Positions 10,457 to 21,486 are shown, counted from the stretch's first letter. The stretch is 37,400 nt of DNA from Nemertoderma westbladi (GCA_032718475.1 JAUCBJ010000227.1:1-37400), one strand, 5' to 3'. Made by a program: numbers and translations. The notes: generated by a model not told the origin, from the letters alone.

Positions 10457-12150
10457 AAATAGTTGTAGGCAAGAAGATAATCCCGGCGCACAGACGTATG
10501 TTGGTGGCATTGACTGACGACTACTTCAAAGCCATGTTCACTCATGAATGGAAAGAAACCAACCAACCTAAGGTGAAAATCCGAGGTGTAGACAAAGATG
10601 CTGTGGAACAGATCATCAAATTCGCATACACATCATTAATAACGATAAATGAGGGAAATGTGCGGAAACTGTTGGAGGCTGCGATTGTGCTGCGTGTGGA
10701 AGGGGTGACGCGAAGGTGCTGCGAGTTCTTTAAGAACAACCTGGACCCGAGTAATTGTATTGGTTTTCAATCGTTTGCGGAAGATTATTCACTTCTGGAC
10801 CTGTTGCATGATGCCAAAAAGTTCACGATGCACCACTTCCATAATGTTATGCAGAATGACATTTACGAGTTTCTTTTGTTGCCAGTTAATAAGCTGAAGG
10901 AGTTAATTAGAAGTGACGAGCTGAATGTTCGTTCTGAGGTGCAGCTGTTCACTGCTGTGATGAAATGGGTTGAGAGCAGTTCGGAATGGATTCGGCACAA
11001 AGTCGAGCACAATGAGGAACCTTTTCCACTTCTGCCCGAGTTGCTCATACTCATTCGTTTGCCGCTAATTAGATTGATATTATTAGAGCGAATGGTGAAA
11101 ACCCACCCTCTGATTTGTAATGACAATGAGTGTCTGCAACTGGTAGAAGATGCCAAGACATTCCGTATTGAGGGCTCATTGACCTACAGCCCTTGGGTGG
11201 GGACCCATCCTCGGAAACCCCAACCCTGTGCACGTTTGTTGGCTTTCGGTCGGAATAAAAGTGCTCGGCGCCTCCCATTGTTTTTGGATCCGCCAAACTC
11301 ATTCACTGTAGAACAGTACATCCCAGAGACTAATGAGTGGCAAGTGGTTAAACAAATGAATAGGCCCAGCTTTGATGCAGGAGTTGCGTTTCTCAATGGA
11401 TTTTGGTATACGACTGGAGGCATGATCTGGGAATCCGTGGTGAACATCAGTGAGCGTTATGATCCAAAAGTCGACCAATGGCATTACATGGCTCCCATGA
11501 GCACACCTCGTCGTCGCCATGGTGTCGCTGTGATGAACGGGTTGCTCTATGTGGTTGGGGGAGATGGGGGTTGGTTCACATATCACAAGACCGTGGAGCG
11601 TTACAACCCAAACACCAACAGATGGAAACCGGTTACTTCAATGAAGAATCGTCGATCAGGATTGTCAGTTGCCGTTCTGGGTGGATGTCTTTATGCTATT
11701 GGTGGCATGAGTGATTCTTCTATGAATAAAATTATGAATTCGGTTGAGAGGTACGACCCGAAAACCAAAAAATGGGCCAAGGCGGCATCAATGAACATCA
11801 GGCGGCATTCCTTTGGGTGCGCAGTTTATAACAACCATATATACGTGGTAGGGGGCTATTTGGACTACTCTCTCGTACTCCGTAGCATCGAGCGCTATGA
11901 TCCTATAAATCGTACCTGGAATCTGATTGGACCTGATTCGTCACCTGGTTATGGAATAGGAATCGTTGTTTGTTTCGGTGAAATTATAGACATGGGACAT
12001 TCAGATGGCGAAATGGACCAAAATAAGGTCCAGAAATTCGGGGAAAATTCTTGGCAGCTGTGTGGAATGATGGAAAGCTGTAGGCGTAAAACAGCTGCAG
12101 AGAAAATATCTAAGTTCTCAAATTGCGAGTGTGGGTCACCGTTCTTTTAG
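10366..12150 (+). CDS. Intronless Kelch-like protein (BTB-BACK-Kelch), probable CUL3 adaptor
   Basis: The 594-residue product has the full KLHL order: BTB at ~22-126, BACK at ~132-240 and a Kelch propeller at ~286-570. Proteins of this layout dimerise by BTB, bind CUL3 and present substrates for ubiquitination through the propeller. In the BTB the CUL3-contact motif phi-X-E is seen as WKE (62-64) after YFKAMFTHE. Double-Gly Kelch signatures are clear at 351-352, 398-399, 446-447 and 496-497, each with downstream Tyr and Trp (for example VERYDPKTKKW). Blade one (~290-330) is weak and the last (~530-570) lacks the GG pair. Length is normal for the family. An in-frame TGA at 10354-10356 limits the start. 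ATG 10366 is first, but ATG 10396 (AACATGG, residue 11) has the better Kozak context. No intron interrupts it. I cannot assign a specific KLHL orthologue. Confidence 0.93.
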   Translation: MSSTSEPENNMGDRFLSNISRELVYEPFDIEIVVGKKIIPAHRRMLVALTDDYFKAMFTHEWKETNQPKVKIRGVDKDAVEQIIKFAYTSLITINEGNVRKLLEAAIVLRVEGVTRRCCEFFKNNLDPSNCIGFQSFAEDYSLLDLLHDAKKFTMHHFHNVMQNDIYEFLLLPVNKLKELIRSDELNVRSEVQLFTAVMKWVESSSEWIRHKVEHNEEPFPLLPELLILIRLPLIRLILLERMVKTHPLICNDNECLQLVEDAKTFRIEGSLTYSPWVGTHPRKPQPCARLLAFGRNKSARRLPLFLDPPNSFTVEQYIPETNEWQVVKQMNRPSFDAGVAFLNGFWYTTGGMIWESVVNISERYDPKVDQWHYMAPMSTPRRRHGVAVMNGLLYVVGGDGGWFTYHKTVERYNPNTNRWKPVTSMKNRRSGLSVAVLGGCLYAIGGMSDSSMNKIMNSVERYDPKTKKWAKAASMNIRRHSFGCAVYNNHIYVVGGYLDYSLVLRSIERYDPINRTWNLIGPDSSPGYGIGIVVCFGEIIDMGHSDGEMDQNKVQKFGENSWQLCGMMESCRRKTAAEKISKFSNCECGSPFF

Positions 12151-14370
12151 ATTTATGATTAATTGTTTTATATTGATGATAATATACGATATGTAATAGT
12201 AAAATAGATAGCTATACCTTTTCAATGTGGCCTTCCTTTAACTTATCCTTTGACCATGTACAGCAGGTCCCATTAACCAGAATTACATTGCTTGTGGTTT
12301 ACTAATATATGGGAGTGTCAATGTTGGTATATCAGATGTTCATTGTTCAATATTGTTAACCAACGGATACCCCACGCATACTCCACATTATTTAGTGTCA
12401 TACAACTCAAAACTATAACCAAATTATAGGTAATACCTAAAATACCGTTATTCTAGCAATTAATTTAGCGAATATTTGATTCATATCTTTCGGCCAATCA
12501 CTCAATCTGAAACAGCTTTGTTGTTCTGTGGAATGCATGATTTAACCAGCCTGTTGTGCTTTCAGTTAGTCTTAAACTCAATCATACAGTATTTTTTGTA
12601 CTGATCCGAAATATCGTAGATAGAAGGAGGTCATAGAGATCTATGGTAGATTAATTGCGAGGCATCTCACCCTATTTTAGTGCTGCAGGGTATGGTCTCC
12701 AATTGAGGCCAACAACTTTATAATAAAGAAATAATAAAATAAATTAATATAATAATAAAATAAATAAATAAAATAAATTGATGACCTCAATGGCCTACCA
12801 TACTGCAGAACACTGCGGTGCAGTTCATTTAAACCGCATTATTATTCACAATATTTACTGTTATATAATTATTTTATGTTAGCGGTTTACTCATGATTTA
12901 TGAATAATGATGGAAGTCCTCAGGATACCTGAAGTTTATTTCCTCGTATTATAAACGGAGGTTAGTGGGTTGATCATTATTAAGACATACATCAGTGGTC
13001 AAACAAATAGTGTGTGTGCATGTGACAAAAATAAAAGTTTAGTTTCATTCCAAAACATTCACTGTCCCACGCATATTTTGGTAGAGTTCGAGGAGTACAA
13101 GAAGGATTCCATATTAGAGTGCAGGTTAATCTTTGGGAGTTATTTCAGCTACACGACTATCTAACTATAAATGATGAACTACACGTGCCCCTCACCAACA
13201 AGTATTCCTCTTGTTACTACTTCTGATGGGGATTGTGTTTCTCGTAGATGAGATTTTATTGCAACAGAAGGAAAAACTTTACAGTGGACATAATTTGTGT
13301 TTGGTGGTTTCTTTCTACAATTAAATATAGTCGATTCGATCCCTGATGCCAATTCACAATGTTCCAGTGGTCACTACCGATAAAGTTATTATGACTGGGA
13401 TCGAGACAAGCAGTTAATGTTAATATCAGAGTTTGTTAGCGCAAACGTTAATTTTTTGCGTCTTAATTTAATTATTTTTTATACAAATTTTAACCTGAAA
13501 TATTGACCTTTATATGTTTTCTGGCTTAAGATATTTTTACCCGGCTAATCTGTTTCTTGCCCATTTTGCCCTGAATTTCACATAATATTGATTTCTTAAA
13601 CTTATAAGTTATCAGTTCCATTCATTCATTCAACAGTTAAGCCGATAATTCTGTTAGTTTATTATAAAATCTATAGGAATATGTACATTATAATCACCAT
13701 GTATGTATGTACATTGTACAACATGTTGATACTGATGAGTTGATGAGATGAGACTGTTGAGCCTCGAATACTGTAGACATATATACCAGATACCTTTAAC
13801 ACGTTGGGTATGGCATGTCAGGAAGGATTGAATCTAGATGCTAATGCTTTTACTTTATGTTATAACTCTGTTCCAACTTATACAGTTTAGAATGTAATGT
13901 ATGGATTTGTATTAGTTTATACTGTAATGTCAAATGCTTTCAATATAATTATCTGTGCTATGCTAATGATGTCAACACCTGACCCAATTGTCAAAACATC
14001 AGTCCAATCGCCTACACACCATCTAATGAAGTTCGGTAGATCGTCCTTGGGGGAATCCAATTTTTTACCATATATGAGTACACATTATACATATATACAG
14101 TCCAATTATTGATATACTGTACATACAGACATACAGTAGGTCTACATTATAATTCAGTGGATTACTTTTGCTTCACTCTTTTTAAAAATAGGCTTTTGTA
14201 TCTATCAGATGTGCGCCATGGATGGGGAATTTATCAAAAGTGAATTCATAAAATAATACAAAATGGAAGAGTAATTTAATTATAGTGTACCGTCACTATC
14301 TGGGCCTGGGGTACAGAATCTGAACATGCATCAATGGATGGAGAAGGGAATATGAATACTGTATGTATGG
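12151..14370. other. Non-coding DNA downstream of KLHL
   Basis: No gene is recognised in 2.2 kb. Possible AATAAA polyadenylation words occur only in the A-rich core near 12715-12780, about 570 bp after the KLHL stop. A foldback at 12683-12808 is listed separately. Short open frames near 12970 and 13897 carry no recognisable motif. Confidence 0.5.
12683..12808. repeat. Imperfect foldback with A/T-rich core (MITE-like)
   Basis: CTGCAGGGTATGGTCTCC...TTGAGG on the left (12683-12710) is mirrored by the reverse complement of 12783-12808 (CTGCAGTATGGTAGGCC...TTGAGG). The arms flank a ~70-bp core of AATAAA-type repeats. A word just upstream (GAGGCATCTC, ~12659) is shared with the SINE body at ~35939. 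No target-site duplication is seen. Confidence 0.45.
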
Positions 14371-14848
14371 GGAACAGAGATGGACACGGGCCGGGTCAGG
14401 CCGCATTCTACGTAAATATTGGAAAGCCCACTATTGTTGAATAATATACTGTATTATCCAGTTAACAAAACACAAAAATATGACAATTTTTGTTACAAAA
14501 TTTTTATCACAAAATTAATTAAGTACAGTAATATGGGAATTTCCACAGAAAATGGGACACGATATGAAAAAAATAAAACTTTAAAAAATAAGCAATATGT
14601 CTTGATTTATTGGGTAAAATTTCCAAACTTTTTCGAATTTGACAAAATTTACATTGATATGAGGGTATAAAGTAGGAAATTTTGCGATCATATACTGTAG
14701 ACCATCGTATTATTTTTCATATTATACACATTATTCACATTTTCTATTCAAAAATCGAGAATGTCCGTAACGTCCGACACTGTGGAATTGCACATATTTA
14801 ATTTTCATGTTACATACTAGGATTGTTTCAAGTTTTATGTGTCTTTGT

Positions 14849-15761
14849 TTAAGGGGGGGGGGGGGGGGGGGGGGGTATAACCCCCAATGAACCTTTTTTT
14901 AAAATGGCTGTCAATTAGTGTTAAATGATAATATTGCTATTTTGTCATGGTCAACTACTGTATGGAAGGCCAAATAGCCTTTATAGTTAAATATGAAAAT
15001 TTGTAGCCTCCCTCTAGCGGCTGGCAGTGGAATTAGAGATTTCACTAAAAGTGCTACTAGTCCCTCAATTTTGGTCCAAATTTCTTGAAACCGACTTTTT
15101 TGGACTCAGCGTGATTGACTCTACAAAAGTCATCTTATAGAACTTTTAATTAGCCATTTTTATTTTAATAAATTAATTTAATTAATTAATTATCATATTT
15201 TTAATTAAAATTGGCTAATTAGAAAAAATGGTAATATTTATCGAAATTCCATAAGATAACTTTTAAAGAGCTTCCAAAGCTCGTTCGAATGAGCCATAAA
15301 AGAAGACAATTGGTTGAAAAATGACGGAGGAGTAGTAATTTGAAAATGAAAAATGTCATTCCGAGAAAATGCCCTTCAAAGTTTAAACCGTCCCACCAAA
15401 ATTGGCTGTCTGTGTTCTGGATGGTTAAATATTTCTGGCACGAAGGATGCACACCAACGAGCTAAAATGTTCATTACTGGGGTTTTCGGGGTCGCTGATT
15501 TCATTTCTGATGCTAGTTTTAATTTTTGGTGGAATCTAGTCTATCTGTCTGTCTATCGGTCTTCTGTCTTTCATACCATTTGACGGACAGACCGTCATAC
15601 GGAAAAACAGTGATAACTCGAGAACTGAAAGCGGTCTCACTAAGCGGTTTTTAGATCTGAATCGTCATTAAATTCTGCTCTAGGTGAAATAAAGATGCAA
15701 CAATTTGACAATTTTACCTGAAGGGGGGGTATACCGCCCCCCCCCCCCCCCCCCCCCTTAA
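14849..15761. mobile_element. TTAA-flanked element with G-tract terminal inverted repeats, nested inside the hAT-like element
   Basis: TTAA at 14849-14852 and at 15758-15761 bracket 905 bp. The left end is G23 then TATAACCCCC. The right end, read in reverse complement, is G-run (21) then CGGTATACCCCCCC. The ends are therefore inverted copies of G(n)-GTATA-C(n), each able to fold on itself. The TTAA duplication is the hallmark of piggyBac-type insertion. No transposase ORF is present, so mobilisation would be in trans. An internal palindrome occurs at 15148-15220. Confidence 0.7.
15148..15220. repeat. Internal palindrome with AATTAGCCA arms
   Basis: AATTAGCCA (15148-15156) pairs perfectly with TGGCTAATT (15212-15220) across an A/T-only core of TTAATTAA words. 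It sits inside the TTAA-flanked element. Confidence 0.6.
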
Positions 15762-15997
15762 CTTTGGAATGTCTTTGCAATTTAATTTTATTACAATATA
15801 ATTATTGCAATGTCATTTTATTATATGCTGTACAGTAATGTTTAGAAAGGTAAAATTAACGGGGACGGGCCGAGGCACAACGGGCCGGGCCCTGGCCGTG
15901 AAATACCGGCCCGTGTCCATCTCTGACGTCTGATGTAGAATGAAAACGTATTTATTGTACCTATTTCTATGGTCGTACAGTACAGTATGCCTATGCC

Positions 15998-17067
15998 TAC
16001 CGGTTCCTGCTGCAAAGTTATGTATCTTGTACGCGCTTTTGAAGACCTTTAGCAGTTTAACCTGCCAAAATTTATATGTCTTTTGGTTTATAAATAGACT
16101 TTAGAAGTTGACAAATATTTAATACCAATAAACACAACATTAGCAGAAACCAGCCTAGTGCGCGTCCATTCACCCGCTGGATATACCCGGGAGACTGGAT
16201 TCTGAGGGCTTAGATTATTATTGCAGTGTAAGCTTACTGTATTATTCGATTGATCGTTAATAAATAATTTCTGACTAATATTATTCACTTTCGGGAAATA
16301 TTAACAGTTCCTTTAGGACGTGGCGCTCTATCTAGGTAAACAGAGATATGACTTATACTAATCACAACGGTAAGTCGGTAAGGCTTATGATTCACGTATG
16401 AGGCGCATTCTTTAGGAAATGCTTAGTTATCAGCCACAATCATGCACACTACCGGTAACGCACAATACGGCACAATAATCTGCCGACTGTCAATGAATTT
16501 TATCATATATAAAGAGAACAGCAATTGACTCATGTAGTGCCTATCAAATAGCATTAAACTCACTACAAACCACGATAATATAAGTCGCAATCGCTATATG
16601 TAACCTGTCTCTCTAACCTGTAGTGTATCAAGAAAATTGGGAAATTTGGGTTCTTTATAAATGTTCTCCAAATAATATTCAACCAACTGATACAAAATAT
16701 GACAACAGTAAAAAGCATTAAGACGGTATGTTAAGTTATGATATGAACTGATAACAGTTATACGCTCTATAATCTTAAGCCTACTAATGTTTCTTCTAAA
16801 GTCTGAAACGAATTGACTCTAGAGCCGGTGTTCCTGGCCTAGATAGAAACAACACAACAGTAACAAAAACACTCTCTGACTCTAACACCGTTGCAGGTAT
16901 CTTTTTACACAGAGAGGAATCGCTCTCATTGGCAGAACACCAGATTCCACAGGTTCCACGAATATCTAAATGCCGAACTATCAGGATTTTTGCAGCCCTT
17001 GGCCAACACACAAAATGAGTCACTCCGCTCGGTTGCCCTGGTTGCATACTCTGCTGCTATAGCTCTA
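15998..17067. repeat. 1070-bp unit, first copy of a head-to-tail dimer
   Basis: It starts at TACCGGTTCCTGCTGC and matches the next 1069 bases almost perfectly at a period of exactly 1070. It carries a TATA-like word (CATATATAAAGAG, ~16502) and an inverted CCAAT (~16928). The short open frames it contains are duplicated with it and show no known motif. It is homologous to the diverged copy at 4480-5530. Confidence 0.9.
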
Positions 17068-18136
17068 TACCGGTTCCTGCTGCAAAGTTATGTATCTTGT
17101 ACGCGCTTTTGAAGACCTTTAGCAGTTTAACCTGCCAAAATTTATATGTCTTTTGGTTTATAAATAGACTTTAGAAGTTGACAAATATTTAATACCAATA
17201 AACACAACATTAGCAGAAACCAGCCTAGTGCGCGTCCATTCACCCGCTGGATATACCCGGGAGACTGGATTCTGAGGGCTTAGATTATTATTGCAGTGTA
17301 AGCTTACTGTATTATTCGATTGATCGTTAATAAATAATTTCTGACTAATATTATTCACTTTCGGGAAATATTAACAGTTCCTTTAGGACGTGGCGCTCTA
17401 TCTAGGTAAACAGAGATATGACTTATACTAATCACAACGGTAAGTCGGTAAGGCTTATGATTCACGTATGAGGCGCATTCTTTAGGAAATGCTTAGTTAT
17501 CAGCCACAATCATGCACACTACCGGTAACGCACAATACGGCACAATAATCTGCCGACCGTCAATGAATTTTATCATATATAAAGAGAACAGCAATTGACT
17601 CATGTAGTGCCTATCAAATAGCATTAAACTCACTACAAACCACGATAATATAAGTCGCAATCGCTATATGTAACCTGTCTCTCTAACCTGTAGTGTATCA
17701 AGAAAATTGGGAAATTTGGGTTCTTTATAAATGTTCTCCAAATAATATTCAACCAACTGATACAAAATATGACAACAGTAAAAAGCATTAAGACGGTATG
17801 TTAAGTTATGATATGAACTGATAACAGTTATACGCTCTATAATCTTAAGCCTACTAATGTTTCTTCTAAAGTCTGAAACGAATTGACTCTAGAGCCGGTG
17901 TTCCTGGCCTAGATAGAAACAACACAACAGTAACAAAAACACTCTCTGACTCTAACACCGTTGCAGGTATCTTTTTACACAGAGAGGAATCGCTCTCATT
18001 GGCAGAACACCAGATTCCACAGGTTCCACGAATATCTAAATGCCGAACTATCAGGATTTTTGCAGCCCTTGGCCAACACACAAAATGAGTCACTCCGCTC
18101 GGTTGCCCTGGTTGCATACTCTGCTGCTATAGCTCT
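17068..18136. repeat. 1070-bp unit, second copy of the dimer
   Basis: It differs from the first copy at a single base that I could find (C at 17558 for T at 16488). It abuts the first copy with no spacer and ends at AGCTCT, after which the flanks diverge. Such identity means either a very recent duplication or an assembly artefact. Confidence 0.9.
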
Positions 18137-18334
18137 GGGTGGCCGATAGAACATAGTAAAGAGCCCCTCGTATAACAAATCAGCCAATCAGCCGGTCGCT
18201 TTGCATCATTCGAGTTAGAGAGCTTTTTAGAGTATTCCAGCGCCTGGGGGGGGGAACTGGATTGCAAAGCAAAAGGGCCAGTTATATCCCACAGAAGCTT
18301 TTACATATCTCGTAGCAAAATCGCGAGTAACGCT

Positions 18335-18610
18335 AGGTGGTTCGAACCCGGCTGAGTTAGATTGTTTGGCAGGTTCAGGTTGGCATGGTTGGTGTGGTTC
18401 GAACTCGGCTGAGTTCGATTGTTTGGTAGGGTTCGGGTTGGTGTGGTTCGAACTCGGCTGAGTTTGATTGATTGGTAGGTTCGGGTTGGTATGGTAGGTA
18501 TGGTGGGTGCGGTTCGAACTTGGGTGAGTTCGATTGTTTGGTAGGTTCGGGTTGGTATGGTTGGTGTGGTTCGAACTCGGCTGAGTTCGATTGTTTGGTA
18601 GGGTTCGGGT
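18335..18610 (+). repeat. Minisatellite array A (58/49-bp units)
   Basis: About five units of the GGTTCGGGTTGGTATGGTTG...TTCGATTGTTTGGTAG family occur here. The first unit reads GGTTCGAACCCGGCTGAG. The array ends inside a unit at GGTTCGGGT, where LINE sequence begins. Confidence 0.92.
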
Positions 18611-19418
18611 AAAAGAAGTAAAAGTGTCTGAGTCTGTACTCCCAGATATTCCCATTGGTGATATCTCCTTTGCAGAAGTGAAGGCTGCTACAAAGAGCAT
18701 TAAGACCAATCGTGCCAGTGGAGTAGATGGTGTTCCCCCTGAGGTCTTTAAAATACCTGAGTGTTTAAAGCTCATCTATCCCATCATAGTAGACATGTGC
18801 CGAACAACAAGACTCCCACAAGAAATGAAAACGATGAAAGGACCTTCGAATACGTAAGGGAAAGGCATGGGCAGCCTTGAATAGGCTTTCCAGGATTTGG
18901 AAGTCACCGATAATTAATCGGAAACTTAAGGTCCGATTATTTAGAGCAGCAGTAGTTCCAGTACTCCTCTATGGGAGTCCATGCTGGGCTCTAACTGCTG
19001 AGGACACCAAATCTCTGGATGGCACATTCACAAGAATGCTACGCCTGGTTCATTGTGTCAAGTACAATGCACTTATCTCCAACCAGACACTATATAACAT
19101 TAGAGGTAGAGGTGTCTCATTGTTTCCCCCAAGCTTGACACTAGAACAAAATCGCCTCCGCTTTGCAGGATATTGCTTTCGCCGTGAGGACCAACCAGTG
19201 CATAATCTTGTACTTTGGCAGCCTCATGGAGTGAATAAGCATGGTGGACATCCCATGACTTTCTTGAGACGCATCTTAAAGGACACTGGCCTTGAAGATG
19301 CGGATGATCTAGCAAATGTCATGGGTGATAGGGAGTTGTGGCGGTGCAATTTTGTCGATAAGCCGGCACAGCATTCTTAAAAATGCAGCTGCAATGCCTC
19401 ATGCCGATCCTAGTAGTA
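18611..19418 (+). pseudogene. LINE fragment, internally deleted copy A
   Basis: The first ~225 bp encode the N-terminal RT segment (GDISFAEVKAATKSIKTNRA, then SGVDGVPPEVF). The sequence then jumps, near 18835-18841, to the C-terminal region in another frame (LKVRLFRAAVVPVLLYGSPC, then LDGTFTRMLRLVH), ending at TAA ~19380. Compared with copy B at 21487-23111, about 830 bp holding all the RT catalytic motifs are missing. Both outer junctions with the minisatellite are the same as in copy B. It cannot encode an active RT. Confidence 0.88.
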
Positions 19419-21486
19419 GGGTTCGGGTTGGTGTGGTTCGAACTCGGCTGAGTTCGATTGTTTGGTAGGGTTCGGGTTGGTATGGTTAGTGCGGTTCGAA
19501 CTCGGCAGAGTTCGATTGTTTGGTTGGGTTCGGGTTGGTTTGGTTCGAACTCGGCTGAGTTCGATTGTTTCGTAGGTTCGGGTTGTTATGGTTGGTGTGG
19601 TTCGAACCTGGCTGATTTCGATTGTTTGGTAGGTTCGGGTTGGTATCGGTTGGTGTGGTTTGAACCCGGCTGAGTTCGATTGTTTGGTAGGGTTCGGGTT
19701 GGTATGGTTAGTGCGGTTCGAACTCGGCAGAGTTCGATTGTTTGGTTGGGTTCGGGTTGGTTTGGTTCGAACTCGGCTGAGTTCGATTGTTTGGTAGGTT
19801 CGGGTTGTTATGGTTGGTGTGGTTCGAACCTGGCTGATTTCGATTGTTTGGTAGGGTTCGGGTTGGTATGGTTGGTGCGGTTCGAACTCGGCTGAGTTCG
19901 ATTGTATGGTAGGTTCGGGTTTGTGTGGTTGGTGTGGTTCGAACTTGGCTGAGTTCGATTGTTTGGTAGGGTTCGGGTTGGTGTGGTTCGAACTCGGCTG
20001 AGTTTGATTGTTTGGCAGTTTAGGGTTGGTTTGGTTTGTGTGGTTCGATCTCGGCTGAGTTCGATTGTTTGATAGATTCGGGTTGGTATGGTTGATGTGG
20101 TTCGAAATCGGCCGAGTTCGATTGTTTGGTAGGGTTCGGGTTGGTATGGTTGGTGTGGTTCGAACTCGGCTGACTTCGATTGTTTGGTAGGGTTCAGGTT
20201 GGTATGGTTGGTGTGGTACGAACTCGGCTGAGTGCGATTGTTTGGTAGGGTTTGGGTTGGTTTGGTTCGAACTCGGCTGAGTTTGATTGTTTGGTAGGTT
20301 CGGGTTGGTATGGTTGGTGTGGTTCGAACTCGGCTGACTTCGATTGTTTGGTAGGGTTCAGGTTGGTATGGTTGGTGTGGTACGAACTCGGCTGAGTGCG
20401 ATTGTTTGGTAGGGTTTGGGTTGGTTTGGTTCGAAATCGGCCGAGTTCGATTGTTTGGTAGGGTTCGGGTTGGTATGGTTGGTGTGGTTCGAACTCGGCT
20501 GACTTCGATTGTTTGGTAGGGTTCAGGTTGGTATGGTTGGTGTGGTACGAACTCGGCTGAGTGCGATTGTTTGGTAGGGTTTGGGTTGGTTTGGTTCGAA
20601 ATCGGCCGAGTTCGATTGTTTGGTAGGGTTCGGGTTGGTATGGTTGGTGTGGTTCGAACTCGGCTGACTTCGATTGTTTGGTAGGGTTCAGGTTGGTATG
20701 GTTGGTGTGGTACGAACTCGGCTGAGTGCGATTGTTTGGTAGGGTTTGGGTTGGTTTGGTTCGAACTCGGCTGAGTTCGATTGTTTGGTTGGGCTTCGGT
20801 TTGGTAGCGGTTGGTGTGGTTCGAACTCGGCTGAGTTCGATTGTTTGGTTGGGTTCGGGTTGGTATGGGTGGTGTGGTTCGAACTCGGCTGAGTTCGATT
20901 GTTTGGTAGGGCTTCGGTTTGGTAACGGTTGATGTGGTTCGAACTCGACTGAGTTCGATTATTTTGTAGGGTTCTGGTTGGTATGGTTGGTGTGGTACGA
21001 ACTCGGCTGAGTGCGATTGTTTGGTAGGGTTTGGGTTGGTGTGGTTTGAACTCGGCTGAGTTCGATTGTTTGGTACGGTTCGGGTTGGTATGGTTGGTGC
21101 GGCTCGAACTTGGGTGAGTTCGATTGTTTGGTAGGGTTTCGGTTTGGAAACGGTTGATGTGGTTCGAACTCGACTGAGTTCGATTGTTTTGTAGGGTTCG
21201 GGTTGGTATGGTTGGTGTGGTACGAACTCGGCTGAGTTCGATTGTTTGGTAGGGCTTCGGTTTGGTAACGGTTGATGTGGTTCGAACTCGACTGAGTTCG
21301 ATTGTTTTGTAGGGTTCGGGTTGGTATGGTTGGTGTGGTACGAACTCGGCTGAGTGCGATTGTTTGGTAGGGTTTGGGTTGGTGTGGTTTGAACTCGGCT
21401 GAGTTCGATTGTTTGGTACGGTTCGGGTTGGTATGGTTGGTGCGGTTCGAAGTCGGCTGAGTTCGATTGTTTGGTAGGGTTCGGGT
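19419..21486 (+). repeat. Minisatellite array B with higher-order structure
   Basis: About 2.07 kb of tandem 58-bp units and 49-bp units (the same unit lacking GGTATGGTT). Nearly every unit contains the perfect hairpin TCGAACTC-GGCT-GAGTTCGA or a one-base variant. Higher-order repeats are visible: two copies of a 222-bp block at ~19456 and ~19678, and four copies of a 165-bp block (58+58+49) starting at about 20102, 20267, 20431 and 20596. A ~200-bp block recurs at 20911-21450. Confidence 0.95.

Larger units (their letters stand above)
14375..15925. mobile_element. hAT-like non-autonomous element (outer element of a nested pair)
   Basis: CAGAGATGGACACGGGCCGG at 14375 is exactly mirrored by the reverse complement at 15906-15925, giving a perfect 20-bp terminal inverted repeat. 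GGGCC-rich subterminal words follow on both sides (~14387-14400 and ~15866-15895). The CAGAGATGG-type end is typical of hAT elements. The expected 8-bp duplication is not present in the flanks (ATGGGGAA against ACGTCTGA). No transposase is encoded. The interior is AT-rich and hosts the TTAA element at 14849-15761. Confidence 0.72.

Noticed and set aside
14367-15933. 8-bp target-site duplication for the hAT-like element
   Set aside because: ATGGGGAA on the left and ACGTCTGA on the right do not match, so I claim only the TIRs.
16088-18117. Duplicated short ORFs in the 1070-bp dimer (66, 83 and 73 residues)
   Set aside because: They are short and repeated only because the DNA is duplicated. They have no recognisable motif and are not kept in the diverged copy at 4480-5530.
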